From CAZTTH01 sp964615975 (GTDB taxonomy: Bacteria > Verrucomicrobiota > Lentisphaeria > JABSQK01 > JAJFLO01): a stretch of DNA of 23,248 bases. A program made the position numbers and the translations under genes. Positions within the stretch are counted from its first letter, which is position 1, and each line of letters begins with the position of its first letter. A model generated the notes under the pieces. The model was not told where the DNA came from. It searched no databases and saw nothing but the letters and a program-made list of their open reading frames with translations. The stretch spans positions 1 to 23,248 of the forward strand of contig CAZTTH010000052.1 in NCBI GenBank assembly GCA_964615975.1. Reading direction: 5' to 3'. Positions 1 through 8,314 of the stretch are shown here, in pieces.

Positions 1-105
1 CCCTGAAAGGGATAGAAGCGAACCTGAGGAGATGATGGGAAACTTAGGTGGCGGCAACGGATTGGAGAATATCGATAATGAGGTTATGAATACCTCCATA
101 ATTAA

Positions 106-873
106 TCACAAATCCAGCACGATACTGACCGGGGCATGATCGGAGATGGCGAGGCCGCCGGCACGATGAATATCGGCGGAGCGAAACCCCCGGGCGGCGG
201 CGGCGTTGCCAATCAGATAATCGATGCGCCAGCCCCGATCCAATGCCCGCGCCTGCCCACGATTCGACCACCACGAATAAGGGCCATGCCGGTCGCCAAA
301 ATGCTCGCGCACAAAATCATGCCAACCGGAATTCAGGAGCCTGCCCATCCACTCCCGTTCATGCGGGAGAAAACCAGAGGTCTTCTCATTGCTCTTGGCG
401 TGAAAGATGTCCTTTTCGGTGTGGGCAATATTGAAATCCCCCCCCATGATCACCGGAGTATCTCGTTGTGCCAGCTTGACTGCCCAGGGCATGAATACCG
501 CCATCCACTTCTCCTTTTCCTGTTGGCGTTCAGGGCTCGACGAACCGGACGGCAGATAGATATTGATGATCAACACCCCGTCGATTTCCGTTTGGATGAC
601 GCGCCCTTCGGGATCCGCGCCATTAAGCCCTGAGCCGACAAACTTCAACGAAGATTTCGACCAGGTCGCAGTGCCGGAGTACCCTGGACGTTCGGCGGGA
701 TGCCAATGAGTCCGCCAGCCTCCGGGTTGACGCCATTCCGCTGTCAGATCGTCAGGTTTCACCCGGATTTCCTGCATTAAGAGGACATCGGGCGCCAGTG
801 CCGCGAGATACTCCGAGATTCCCTTGCGGATCGCGGCCCGCAAACCATTGACATTCCATGTGGTGATTTTCAT
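106..873 (-). CDS. xth: Exodeoxyribonuclease III (ExoIII/AP endonuclease family)
   Basis: This 255-residue protein belongs to the Mg2+-dependent EEP nuclease fold that removes 3' nucleotides from duplex DNA and nicks at abasic sites in base-excision repair. It acts in the cytoplasm. The family signatures appear in order: the N-terminal WNVNGLRA strand, the metal-binding Glu at about residue 35 in LLMQEIR, the NIYLPSG segment, the active-site GGDFNIA (Asp146, Asn148), the WRIDYLI segment, and the C-terminal SDHAPV with the catalytic Asp245-His246 pair. Length fits the family (about 250-270). The ATG is preceded by GGAGG only about 3 nt away, a short spacing, but the protein starts exactly where the family does. 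It reads away from the arn operon and is probably its own transcription unit. No disruption is seen. Exact substrate preference (ExoIII versus ExoA subgroup) cannot be told from sequence. Confidence 0.96.
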   Translation of the reverse strand: MKITTWNVNGLRAAIRKGISEYLAALAPDVLLMQEIRVKPDDLTAEWRQPGGWRTHWHPAERPGYSGTATWSKSSLKFVGSGLNGADPEGRVIQTEIDGVLIINIYLPSGSSSPERQQEKEKWMAVFMPWAVKLAQRDTPVIMGGDFNIAHTEKDIFHAKSNEKTSGFLPHEREWMGRLLNSGWHDFVREHFGDRHGPYSWWSNRGQARALDRGWRIDYLIGNAAAARGFRSADIHRAGGLAISDHAPVSIVLDL

Positions 874-1349
874 TGGCCTCCATACCTACAAGATTTAACA
901 GGCCACACTATACCGTGCAAAATTCCGACAAGAAAACACTATTCCCAGATTTCTGGATCAGCAGCGCCGTTCAATCGCAGCGGAGCGATGACCAACTGAC
1001 CGGTGTGAATCGTCATGAAATCAATTGCGTAAAACTCCCACCGGATTCCCCAGCCATTGTGAAGACCCGCATAACACGCCCGCGAGACTCGTATCCCGCT
1101 GATTCCGTTAAATAATTATTATCCATTAATCATGAAGCTGTTATAAATTATTCAAAGGATATGATGAAGCCGCGGATAGGGTTTTGGAATCATAATTGCT
1201 ATAAGAGACGTGAAGCTAATTACCATCGCAAAAATGATTTTGCCCAAACACATCTCTAAACAAAACACGACCACCTTTATGAACTTGACCATGATTGACA
1301 TTGCGGTTTTTGCCTTTGCTTTCGGCGCCAACCACCGGGAATACACTCC
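874..1349. other. Non-coding divergent region between xth and arnB
   Basis: About 475 bp separate the divergent starts of xth and arnB, so this must hold both promoters. The part from about 1108 to 1260 is AT-rich. A weak sigma-70-like candidate for arn is TATAAA at 1142-1147 with a poor -35 about 17 bp upstream. A TTGACA hexamer at 1295-1300 has no matching -10. I looked for a PmrA box (paired YTTAAK at 11-nt spacing) and found only TTAA motifs at the wrong spacing, and no clear PhoP direct repeat. Short open frames here have no convincing ribosome-binding site or family features. The arnB ATG has only a weak upstream purine stretch (GGGAA). Confidence 0.5.
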
Positions 1350-2537
1350 ATGAATACCCCATCAGATTATGCCGGCGAGAAACGCCTGACCTTCCTGCCC
1401 TTCTCTCGTCCCACCATCGAAGCCGATGATGTCGCTGCCGTTACCCGGGTGCTTACCTCCGGCTGGATTACCACCGGACAGAGAACAACAGAATTCGAGC
1501 AGCACTTTTGTGAGTACACCGGGGCGCGGCACAGCATCGCCCTGACCTCGGCCACGGCCGGAATGCATTTGCTCTTCAAGGCGCTTAACATCGGGCCGGG
1601 TGACGAAATCATCACCCCCTCAATGACCTGGGTTTCCACCGTCAACCTCATCGTTCTGGCGGGTGCGACTCCAGTGTTTGCCGATATTGACCGCGATACC
1701 CTGGCGGTCACCCCGGAATTGGTCGCGCCGTTAATCACCGCCCGCACGCGCCTGATCATCCCGGTGCATTTCGCTGGCGCTTCCGTCGATCTCGCCGGCT
1801 TTAGAGAGCTGGCTGATCAACGCGGGGTGCGTTTGATCGAAGACGCGGCACACGCCCTGGGCGCCGAATATCGCCAGCAACGGATTGGCGCCAAAGGCAC
1901 CGCGATCTTCTCGTTCCATCCCATCAAGAATATCACTACCGGTGAAGGGGGAATGTTCTGCACGGATGACGATGACCTTGCTGAACGCATCCGCCGGTTA
2001 AAATTTCATGGATTGGGAATGGATGCCTTCGATCGCGAAACACAAGGGCGGGCGCCCCAGGCGGAAGTGCTCGAACCGGGATTTAAATACAACCTGACGG
2101 ACATGGCATCCGCGCTGGGATTGACGCAATTAGAAAAAATAGAACGCTTTAATCACCGCCGCCGCGAGCTCGCGCGGTATTACCTGGCCAAACTGGCCGG
2201 GATTCCTGAAATCATCCACTGGTCTGAACCCAACCATTCCGGCCCCCATGCCTGGCATTTATTCATTGTCCGCCTGGATATTGATCAGGTGGATTTCAGC
2301 CGTGACGAATTCATCCAGCGCCTGAAACAGTGTAACATCGGGGCGGGGCTGCACTTCCGCGCGGTTCATCTCCAGAAATACTACACCGGCGCCATGGGCA
2401 TGAGACGGGGCATGCTGCCCCAAACCGAATGGAACTCCGATCGGATTTGTTCCCTGCCATTGTTTCCCGGGATGGCGGAATCCGATGTCGACGATGTCGT
2501 GACCGCGATAAAAGCAATTCTGATTCAAGCGCATTAA
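1350..2537 (+). CDS. arnB: UDP-4-amino-4-deoxy-L-arabinose aminotransferase ArnB
   Basis: A PLP-dependent aminotransferase of the DegT/DnrJ/EryC1/StrS family, 395 residues. In the known pathway ArnB moves an amino group from glutamate to UDP-4-keto-pentose (made by the ArnA C-terminal domain), giving UDP-L-Ara4N in the cytoplasm. The N-terminus FLPFSRP, then SGWITTG and SATAGMH, matches enterobacterial ArnB almost word for word. This separates it from other sugar aminotransferases such as WecE or PglE. IEDAAHALG near residue 165 gives the Asp that contacts the PLP ring nitrogen, and FSFHPIKNIT supplies the Schiff-base Lys193. It has about 10 extra N-terminal residues compared with the E. coli protein. 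It is the first gene of the operon and is followed 17 nt later by arnC. Confidence 0.97.
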   Translation: MNTPSDYAGEKRLTFLPFSRPTIEADDVAAVTRVLTSGWITTGQRTTEFEQHFCEYTGARHSIALTSATAGMHLLFKALNIGPGDEIITPSMTWVSTVNLIVLAGATPVFADIDRDTLAVTPELVAPLITARTRLIIPVHFAGASVDLAGFRELADQRGVRLIEDAAHALGAEYRQQRIGAKGTAIFSFHPIKNITTGEGGMFCTDDDDLAERIRRLKFHGLGMDAFDRETQGRAPQAEVLEPGFKYNLTDMASALGLTQLEKIERFNHRRRELARYYLAKLAGIPEIIHWSEPNHSGPHAWHLFIVRLDIDQVDFSRDEFIQRLKQCNIGAGLHFRAVHLQKYYTGAMGMRRGMLPQTEWNSDRICSLPLFPGMAESDVDDVVTAIKAILIQAH

Positions 2538-2554
2538 TTCGATGAGGACAGATC

Positions 2555-3571
2555 ATGCAAACCGCGAAATCAAAAGCTAAAATTTCACTTGTCATTCCCG
2601 TTTTTAATGAGGAAGGGTGTCTTCCCGAATTAATTCAGCGCTGCCTGGCGGTGGGTGATTCCCTGAAGCACACCTATGAAATTCTCTTCGTCGATGACGG
2701 CAGTTCCGACCGCTCAAGTGCCCTGATTGAAGCCGCGGCAGCGCAGCATTCAGGAAAAATTATCGGGGTATTTCTCAATCGCAACTATGGCCAGCACGCC
2801 GCGGTAATCGCGGGGTTGGGGCAAACTTCCGGCGATATCATCGTCACTCTCGATGCCGATCTGCAAAATCCCCCTGAGGAAATCCCCTTGTTGATTGCCG
2901 CGATGGAGCGGGGTTTCGATGTGGTGGGCTCAGTGCGCGAGCAGCGCCGTGATCCGGGATTGCGTAAAATCGCCTCCTGGACGATCAACAAGATCGCCCA
3001 ATCGGTGACGGGAATAAAGATGCATGACTATGGCTGTATGCTGCGCGCTTATCGCCGGCCGATAGTCGACGCCATTCTCAAGTGTCAGGAACGCAGCACT
3101 TTTATTCCCATCCTCGCCAATTCCTTTGCTCACCGTGTCACGGAAATCAAGGTGCGCCACGAGGCACGCGTCAACGGTCATTCGAAATATAATCTCTGGA
3201 AATTGATCAATCTGCAATTCGATCTGCTCACCAGCATGACCACATTTCCGCTCCGGCTCCTCAGTGTGCTGGGGGCTATCATTTCAATCTTCGGCATTGG
3301 TTTCGGGATGATCTTGCTGGTTCTCCGACTGATCCATGGTCCTGCCTGGGCGGCGGAAGGAGTTTTCACCCTGTTTGCCATTCTCTTCGTCTTTATTGGC
3401 GCGCAATTTATTGGTATGGGATTGCTGGGCGAATACCTCGGACGCGTCTATCACGATGTCCGTGCCCGGCCACGCTACTGGGTGGATCGGGTGGTCGGTC
3501 ACTCAGCACTCGCGCCACCTGCTCCGCAGCCATCACCAGTCAATAACATCTATGAAAGGATTTGTGTATAA
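2555..3571 (+). CDS. arnC: Undecaprenyl-phosphate 4-deoxy-4-formamido-L-arabinose transferase ArnC
   Basis: A family-2 (GT-A) glycosyltransferase of 338 residues that, by family, transfers formyl-Ara4N from UDP to undecaprenyl phosphate on the cytoplasmic face. The catalytic domain starts with SLVIPVFNEE at residues 11-20, followed by FVDDGSSDRS (about 45-54) and the metal-binding TLDADLQNP (Asp100, Asp102). The region ERSTFIPILAN and the C-terminal segment with AAEGVFTLFA and GAQFIGMGLLGEY match E. coli ArnC closely. Two transmembrane helices lie at roughly 235-265 and 270-300. A clear GAGGA ribosome-binding site sits 6 nt upstream of the ATG. The C-terminal tail after the second helix is a little longer than in E. 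coli. The stop is 3 nt before arnA, consistent with translational coupling. Confidence 0.97.
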   Translation: MQTAKSKAKISLVIPVFNEEGCLPELIQRCLAVGDSLKHTYEILFVDDGSSDRSSALIEAAAAQHSGKIIGVFLNRNYGQHAAVIAGLGQTSGDIIVTLDADLQNPPEEIPLLIAAMERGFDVVGSVREQRRDPGLRKIASWTINKIAQSVTGIKMHDYGCMLRAYRRPIVDAILKCQERSTFIPILANSFAHRVTEIKVRHEARVNGHSKYNLWKLINLQFDLLTSMTTFPLRLLSVLGAIISIFGIGFGMILLVLRLIHGPAWAAEGVFTLFAILFVFIGAQFIGMGLLGEYLGRVYHDVRARPRYWVDRVVGHSALAPPAPQPSPVNNIYERICV

Positions 3572-3574
3572 ACA

Positions 3575-5605
3575 ATGAAAGCCATCGTTCTGGGATATCA
3601 TAATATTGGTTGTGTCGGGATCCGCGCCCTGGCGCGCCATGGAATTGAAATTGCCGCGCTGTTTACCCATCCGGATGATCCTCATGAAGCGCTCTGGTTC
3701 GCATCCGCATCCGAAGTCGCGGCCAGTATGGGCATAATGGTTTACGCGCCGGAGGACATCAATCATCCCCTTTGGCTTGAACGCATTCGTGCCTTGCGGC
3801 CGGATATTCTCTTTTCCTTTTATTACCGCAAGATGCTGAAACCGGCGCTCCTCGAGATTCCCGCCTCCGGTTGTTACAACCTCCACGGCAGCCTGCTGCC
3901 GAAATATCGCGGAAAATGCCCCATCAACTGGGTCTTGGTGAATGGCGAAAAAGAAACCGGCGTCACCCTGCATCACATGACCGCGAAACCGGATGATGGC
4001 GATATCGTTGACCAGGAGCGGATCCTGATCGATGATCAGGATACCGCCCAGTCACTGCATCACAAGGCGGCGGCCGCCGCCGAAGTCCTGTTGGATCGTG
4101 TTCTTCCCGCGTTGAAATCCGGAACTGCCCCGCGTCGTCGCCAGGAGGCTGGGGAAGCCACCTATTTTGGTGGCAGAGGCCCGGCGGACGGAGAAATCGA
4201 CTGGCACAGATCCGCCACCGCGGTGCGCAATCTGGTGCGTGCGGTGACCCGCCCCTACCCTGGCGCCTTCAGCTTTGTGGGTGATCGCAAATGCTTTTTC
4301 TGGCAAGTCACAGTACTGCCACAGACTGCCCTGGGTAAAAAGCCGGGAGTCATTCTCTCGCGCTCGCCGTTGGTGATTGCTTGTGGCGAGGGCGCCATTC
4401 AGGTGGAGTTCGGTCAGTCCGACAAGGGGGTCTATATCCGCGGCACGCAATTGGCGGAGGAACTCAATCTCTATCCGGAAATGCGGTTTGGCGCCTCCAG
4501 TCGTTCGCAAATGGAATCATCCCGCAAACAACGGGTTCTGATTCTCGGCATCAATGGCTTCATCGGCAATGCCCTCAGTGAACGGCTGCTGGCGGGTGGC
4601 AAGTATGAAATTCATGGCATGGATTTGTATTCCGATGGCATCCGGCGCTTCTTGAATCATCCCGGATTTCATTTTGTCGAAGGCGATATCTCCATCCATC
4701 GGGAATGGCTGGAATATCATATCCGCAAATGCGATATCATCATCCCGCTGGTCGCCATCGCCACGCCGATTGAATACACCCGCAATCCTCTGCGGGTTTT
4801 CGAATTGGATTTCGAGGAAAACCTGCGCATCGTCCGCTATTGCGTCAAATATCGCAAGCGCATCATTTTTCCCTCCACTTCGGAAGTCTATGGCATGTGC
4901 GAGGATCCGGAATTCGATGAAGATCACTCCAAACTGGTCCTGGGGCCCATTTCCATGCAGCGCTGGATTTATTCCTGTTCCAAGCAATTGCTCGACCGCG
5001 TCATCTGGGCCTATGGCCAACAACAGGGGTTGCAGTTTACCCTGATCCGGCCGTTCAACTGGATCGGCCCACGACTTGACAGCCTCTCATCCGCCCGTAT
5101 TGGCAGCTCCCGGGCGATCACTCAACTCATTCTCAATCTGGTGGAAGGCTCACCGATCAAGCTCATCGACGGCGGTCAGCAAAAGCGCTGTTTTACCGAT
5201 GTGGCCGACGGCATTGAATGTTTATATCGCATCATCGAAAATCGCGATCGGGTCTGTGATGGCAAAATCTTCAATATCGGCAATCCCGACAATGAACTCA
5301 GCATCCGCGAATTGGCCCAGGCACTGGTCACTGAATTTGATCGCCATCCCAACCGTGCGGAGTTTCCGCCCTTCGCCGGTTACAAGGAAGTGGAAAGCGC
5401 CAATTATTATGGCGCCGGCTATCAGGATGTGCAGCACCGCAGTCCCAGCATCCGCAATGCCCGGCGCTGGCTCGGCTGGCAACCCGCCATTGGCATTCAA
5501 CAGTCGGTTCGTGAAACCCTGAATTACTTTATCGACGATTATCTGGGCTCGAGCGCGCCAGCGATCTTAAACACCAAATCATCTTCACTGAGGATCAGCG
5601 CGTAG
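3575..5605 (+). CDS. arnA: Bifunctional UDP-glucuronate decarboxylase / UDP-Ara4N formyltransferase ArnA
   Basis: 676 residues in the two-domain ArnA architecture (E. coli 660). The N-terminal formyltransferase domain (about 1-305) uses 10-formyl-THF to N-formylate UDP-L-Ara4N. Its catalytic triad Asn102, His104 and Asp140 falls at the same numbers as in E. coli, in NLHGSLLPKYRG and the KPDDGDIV segment. The C-terminal short-chain dehydrogenase-like domain (about 318-660) oxidatively decarboxylates UDP-glucuronate with NAD+. It shows the Rossmann GINGFIG (325-331), the PSTSEVYG active-site loop with Glu437, Tyr466-x3-Lys470 in RWIYSCSK, and the arginine-containing SIRNARRW segment. Both halves are intact, so the protein should supply both reactions. 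It is nested tightly between arnC (3 nt) and arnD (1 nt). The AAGGA upstream lies about 14 nt from the ATG, so coupling from arnC may matter for translation. Confidence 0.98.
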   Translation: MKAIVLGYHNIGCVGIRALARHGIEIAALFTHPDDPHEALWFASASEVAASMGIMVYAPEDINHPLWLERIRALRPDILFSFYYRKMLKPALLEIPASGCYNLHGSLLPKYRGKCPINWVLVNGEKETGVTLHHMTAKPDDGDIVDQERILIDDQDTAQSLHHKAAAAAEVLLDRVLPALKSGTAPRRRQEAGEATYFGGRGPADGEIDWHRSATAVRNLVRAVTRPYPGAFSFVGDRKCFFWQVTVLPQTALGKKPGVILSRSPLVIACGEGAIQVEFGQSDKGVYIRGTQLAEELNLYPEMRFGASSRSQMESSRKQRVLILGINGFIGNALSERLLAGGKYEIHGMDLYSDGIRRFLNHPGFHFVEGDISIHREWLEYHIRKCDIIIPLVAIATPIEYTRNPLRVFELDFEENLRIVRYCVKYRKRIIFPSTSEVYGMCEDPEFDEDHSKLVLGPISMQRWIYSCSKQLLDRVIWAYGQQQGLQFTLIRPFNWIGPRLDSLSSARIGSSRAITQLILNLVEGSPIKLIDGGQQKRCFTDVADGIECLYRIIENRDRVCDGKIFNIGNPDNELSIRELAQALVTEFDRHPNRAEFPPFAGYKEVESANYYGAGYQDVQHRSPSIRNARRWLGWQPAIGIQQSVRETLNYFIDDYLGSSAPAILNTKSSSLRISA

Positions 5606-5606
5606 C

Positions 5607-6488
5607 ATGGTTATCGGGTTGCGAATTGATGTTGATACCTATCGCGGCACACAACTGGGAGTGCCCACGCTCTGCCGGCTGCTCCAGGACCATGGTATTC
5701 TGGCTTCCTTTTTTTTTACCCTCGGCCCCGATAATATGGGGCGCCATGTCTGGCGCCTGTTTCGTCCGGCATTTCTCAGGAAAATGCTGCGCACCAATGC
5801 CGCCCGACTTTATGGCTGGGACATCCTATTGAAAGGAATATTATGGCCGGGACCAATCATCGCACAGACCTTACAGCCGGTGCTGAGTTCGGTTGCCACC
5901 GCCGAACACGAAATCGGCTTTCATGCCTGGGATCACCATCAATGGCAAACCCAACTGACCCGAATGGACACCGGCAAGCTCCAGCGTTACTTCGATGTCG
6001 GTCTCAAGGCCTGGCGAAAAATATTCAACCGCCCACCGGATGGTTCCGCGGCGCCGGCCTGGCAATGCACCGATCAGGCGTTGCGAATCAAGGCGGGTTA
6101 TCCCTTTCGTTACAATAGCGATTGCCGGGGCAAATCGATTTTCTATCCGATAATCGATAACCACCCCCTATCGCAACCACAAATTCCCAGCACTCTGCCC
6201 ACCTATGATGAAACGATCGGGCAAAACGGTTTGCGGCCCACACAATTTAATCACCACCTGCTGGAGCAGATCCGCTCCGATCAACTCAACGTCCTGACGA
6301 TTCATGCCGAGGTGGAAGGGATTGCCTGCGCCGACCTGTTCGCGGAATTTTTAACCCTGACCAAACAGCAGGGCATTCGCATCGTTCCCCTGGGCAATCT
6401 CCTTCCCGATCCGGAGAGCATTCCCAACGCCAGATTAATCCGGCGGGAAATACCGGGACGGGAGGGATGGGCCTCTTATCAGGAATAA
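5607..6488 (+). CDS. arnD: 4-deoxy-4-formamido-L-arabinose-phosphoundecaprenol deformylase ArnD
   Basis: A polysaccharide-deacetylase (NodB-fold) metalloenzyme of 293 residues (E. coli ArnD 296). It removes the formyl group from undecaprenyl-phosphate-Ara4FN, which commits the lipid-linked sugar to export. The N-terminal LRIDVDTYRGT gives the metal and catalytic aspartates (Asp8, Asp10). GPDNMGRHVWR and LYGWDILLKG are ArnD-specific blocks, and GFHAWDHHQW supplies the His106-x3-His110 metal pair. The C-terminal TIHAEVEG block is also conserved. The ATG follows the arnA stop by one base, so translation is probably coupled. The TAA stop lies inside the left arm of a strong stem-loop. Confidence 0.97.
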   Translation: MVIGLRIDVDTYRGTQLGVPTLCRLLQDHGILASFFFTLGPDNMGRHVWRLFRPAFLRKMLRTNAARLYGWDILLKGILWPGPIIAQTLQPVLSSVATAEHEIGFHAWDHHQWQTQLTRMDTGKLQRYFDVGLKAWRKIFNRPPDGSAAPAWQCTDQALRIKAGYPFRYNSDCRGKSIFYPIIDNHPLSQPQIPSTLPTYDETIGQNGLRPTQFNHHLLEQIRSDQLNVLTIHAEVEGIACADLFAEFLTLTKQQGIRIVPLGNLLPDPESIPNARLIRREIPGREGWASYQE

Positions 6489-6522
6489 TGAAGGCGGCGA
6501 TACCTGTCGCCACCTTCATTAT
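6485..6522 (+). other. 16-bp stem-loop at the arnD/arnT junction
   Basis: The left arm ATAATGAAGGCGGCGA (6485-6500) pairs with the right arm at 6507-6522 over 16 positions, 15 Watson-Crick and one G-U, around a 6-nt TACCTG loop. It overlaps the arnD stop codon. The tail is GGTCAAATTTTAAC with no immediate U-run, so it is not a typical intrinsic terminator. A partial terminator, or an mRNA end-stabilising hairpin that lowers arnT output relative to arnBCAD, are the simplest readings, both inferred. Confidence 0.7.
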
Positions 6523-6606
6523 GGTCAAATTTTAACTGTTTAACTCTCAATCGTCATCCATCTAAACCCGTGAAACTTGAACCTTGAAATTCCTCGCAAA
6601 CGCCCC

Positions 6607-8295
6607 ATGAAAAAATCGCTCATCATCCTCACCGGCTTTTACCTCATTCTTTACCTGTTACCATTGGGATACCGCCCGCTCATTCTTCCCGATGAAACGC
6701 GCTACGCGGAAATCCCCCGGGAAATGATTGCGCAGAACGAATGGATTGTGCCGCGTCTGAACGGATTGCGTTATTTCGAAAAACCGGTCATGGGTTATTG
6801 GCTGACCGCGCTGGCAATCAAGGCTTTGGGCGAGAACAATTGGGCGGTCCGCCTGCCCTCAGCGTTGTCAGCCGGTGGCGCGGCGATCCTGATCGGCGTA
6901 TTTCTCGGCGGAGCCACGGCAAGCTGGCGGTTGGGGTTGATGGCCGCGGGGGCATTATTGGTGAGTCTGCTCTGGTTTGGGGTCGGGGTTTTCAATGTCC
7001 TGGATATGATGCTCAGCCTATGGTTAACCGCGGCCATGGTATTTTATTTCATGGCTTATCAACGCCGAGGACAAAAACGGCGAAGGTTTTTCCTCGCCAT
7101 ATTCGGGATCGCCTGCGGCCTGGCATTTTTAACCAAGGGCTTTCTCGCCCTGGTGATTCCACTCACGGTTATTGTTCCTTTCCTGATCTGGGAACGTCAA
7201 TGGCGGGAACTGCTGGTGATGCCGGGCATTCCCCTCGCCGCTGCGCTGGCAACAGTATTGCCTTGGGCCATCGCCATTCATCTGCGCGAACCTGATTACT
7301 GGCATTATTTTTTCTGGGTTGAACATGTCCAGCGCTTTTGTTCCGAAAAACCGCAGCACCCTGAGTCATGGTGGTTTTACCTGCCGATGATCGCTGTCGG
7401 CATGATGCCCTGGACGCCCATGCTCCCTGCCGCCGCGATGGGCTTGCGCCGAACCGGCCAGGCGCTCCCAGCGTATCTTCGTTATGGGGTGTGCTGGTTT
7501 CTCTTCCCTTTTCTTTTTTATTCCGCCGCCGCCGGTAAATTGATCACCTACATTCTCCCCTGTTTTCCGCCCCTGATGGTTCTCATCGTCGCGGGATTGG
7601 AGAATTATTTCAAGTCGGATAGCCGACGAGCTTTTAATTGGGGGGCGGGATTGATGGCCGGTTTCGGGATCATCCTGGCGATAACCATTGCCATTCTCAG
7701 TCACATTCCGGTCATCGACCGCTTACTGCAACGACCGGCGGACAATCACCTGATTACTCTCGGACTGCTCAGCGCGCTGAGTTGGGGAGGATGTTCATTG
7801 CTTGCTATCCGCGCGGTGGCTTTCCCCCAAAAATTTTTCGCATATGCCTGCGCCCCGGCAATCCTCTTATTTTGTGGGAATTTCATGCTGCCGGCGCGTG
7901 TGATCGGGAAGAAGGCGCCGACGGATTTTTTATCACCATATCGCGATAAAATTCCTCCCCATTCCATCATCATCACGGAACCTTATCTGAGCAGCATGGT
8001 GGGATGGATCTTCAAACGCCACGATCTCTATCTGCTCGGTTCCGGTGAATTAGGTTATGGATTGAATTATCCTGATTCCCAGCATCGTCTGCTCAGCATC
8101 GATGCAGCGCCGAACCTGGCCGCACTAGCTGATAACGGCATCATCACCTTGATCATCAAACAGAAACGCGTGGCGGAGTTGCCGCCTGAATTGCCCGCGC
8201 CCATACTGCTCTCTAGCAATGGGTATTTCACCATTGGCATGTGGCAAATTCCACGTTCCCCAGCCGCGGCAGGGGGAAACCTGGTAATTGATTAA
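6607..8295 (+). CDS. arnT: Undecaprenyl phosphate-alpha-L-Ara4N transferase ArnT
   Basis: A GT83/PMT-type integral-membrane glycosyltransferase that moves L-Ara4N from its undecaprenyl carrier to lipid A phosphates on the periplasmic face. In known systems this lowers binding of polymyxin and cationic peptides. From the ATG at 6607 it has 562 residues (E. coli 550). The first periplasmic loop carries LPDETRYAEIPREM with the catalytic Asp29-Glu30 pair, and LRYFEKPVMGYW with Glu58/Lys59, at the spacing expected from the ArnT structure. FFWVEHVQRF and WWFYLPMI are ArnT-specific. About a dozen hydrophobic helices fill the first 440 residues, followed by a soluble C-terminal domain. The frame extends up to a TTG at 6577, but the E. 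coli protein starts at the equivalent of MKKSLII, so I prefer 6607 even though its ribosome-binding site is poor. Confidence 0.95.
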   Translation: MKKSLIILTGFYLILYLLPLGYRPLILPDETRYAEIPREMIAQNEWIVPRLNGLRYFEKPVMGYWLTALAIKALGENNWAVRLPSALSAGGAAILIGVFLGGATASWRLGLMAAGALLVSLLWFGVGVFNVLDMMLSLWLTAAMVFYFMAYQRRGQKRRRFFLAIFGIACGLAFLTKGFLALVIPLTVIVPFLIWERQWRELLVMPGIPLAAALATVLPWAIAIHLREPDYWHYFFWVEHVQRFCSEKPQHPESWWFYLPMIAVGMMPWTPMLPAAAMGLRRTGQALPAYLRYGVCWFLFPFLFYSAAAGKLITYILPCFPPLMVLIVAGLENYFKSDSRRAFNWGAGLMAGFGIILAITIAILSHIPVIDRLLQRPADNHLITLGLLSALSWGGCSLLAIRAVAFPQKFFAYACAPAILLFCGNFMLPARVIGKKAPTDFLSPYRDKIPPHSIIITEPYLSSMVGWIFKRHDLYLLGSGELGYGLNYPDSQHRLLSIDAAPNLAALADNGIITLIIKQKRVAELPPELPAPILLSSNGYFTIGMWQIPRSPAAAGGNLVID

Positions 8296-8314
8296 TGCAC
8301 CTAACCGGATCAAC

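Noticed and set aside
136..633. Long plus-strand open frame over xth
   Set aside because: It is the antisense shadow of a well-conserved exonuclease III gene and has no family features.
873..1115. 80-codon plus-strand frame between xth and arnB
   Set aside because: It starts inside the xth ribosome-binding region, has no ribosome-binding site of its own and no recognisable domain.
1108..1130. Possible PmrA box upstream of arnB (two TTAA motifs)
   Set aside because: The TTAA motifs are 18 nt apart rather than 11, and flanking bases do not match YTTAAK.
1152..1346. 64-codon hydrophobic minus-strand frame upstream of arnB
   Set aside because: GTG start, no ribosome-binding site, and it covers the arn leader. 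The hydrophobicity follows from AT-rich composition.
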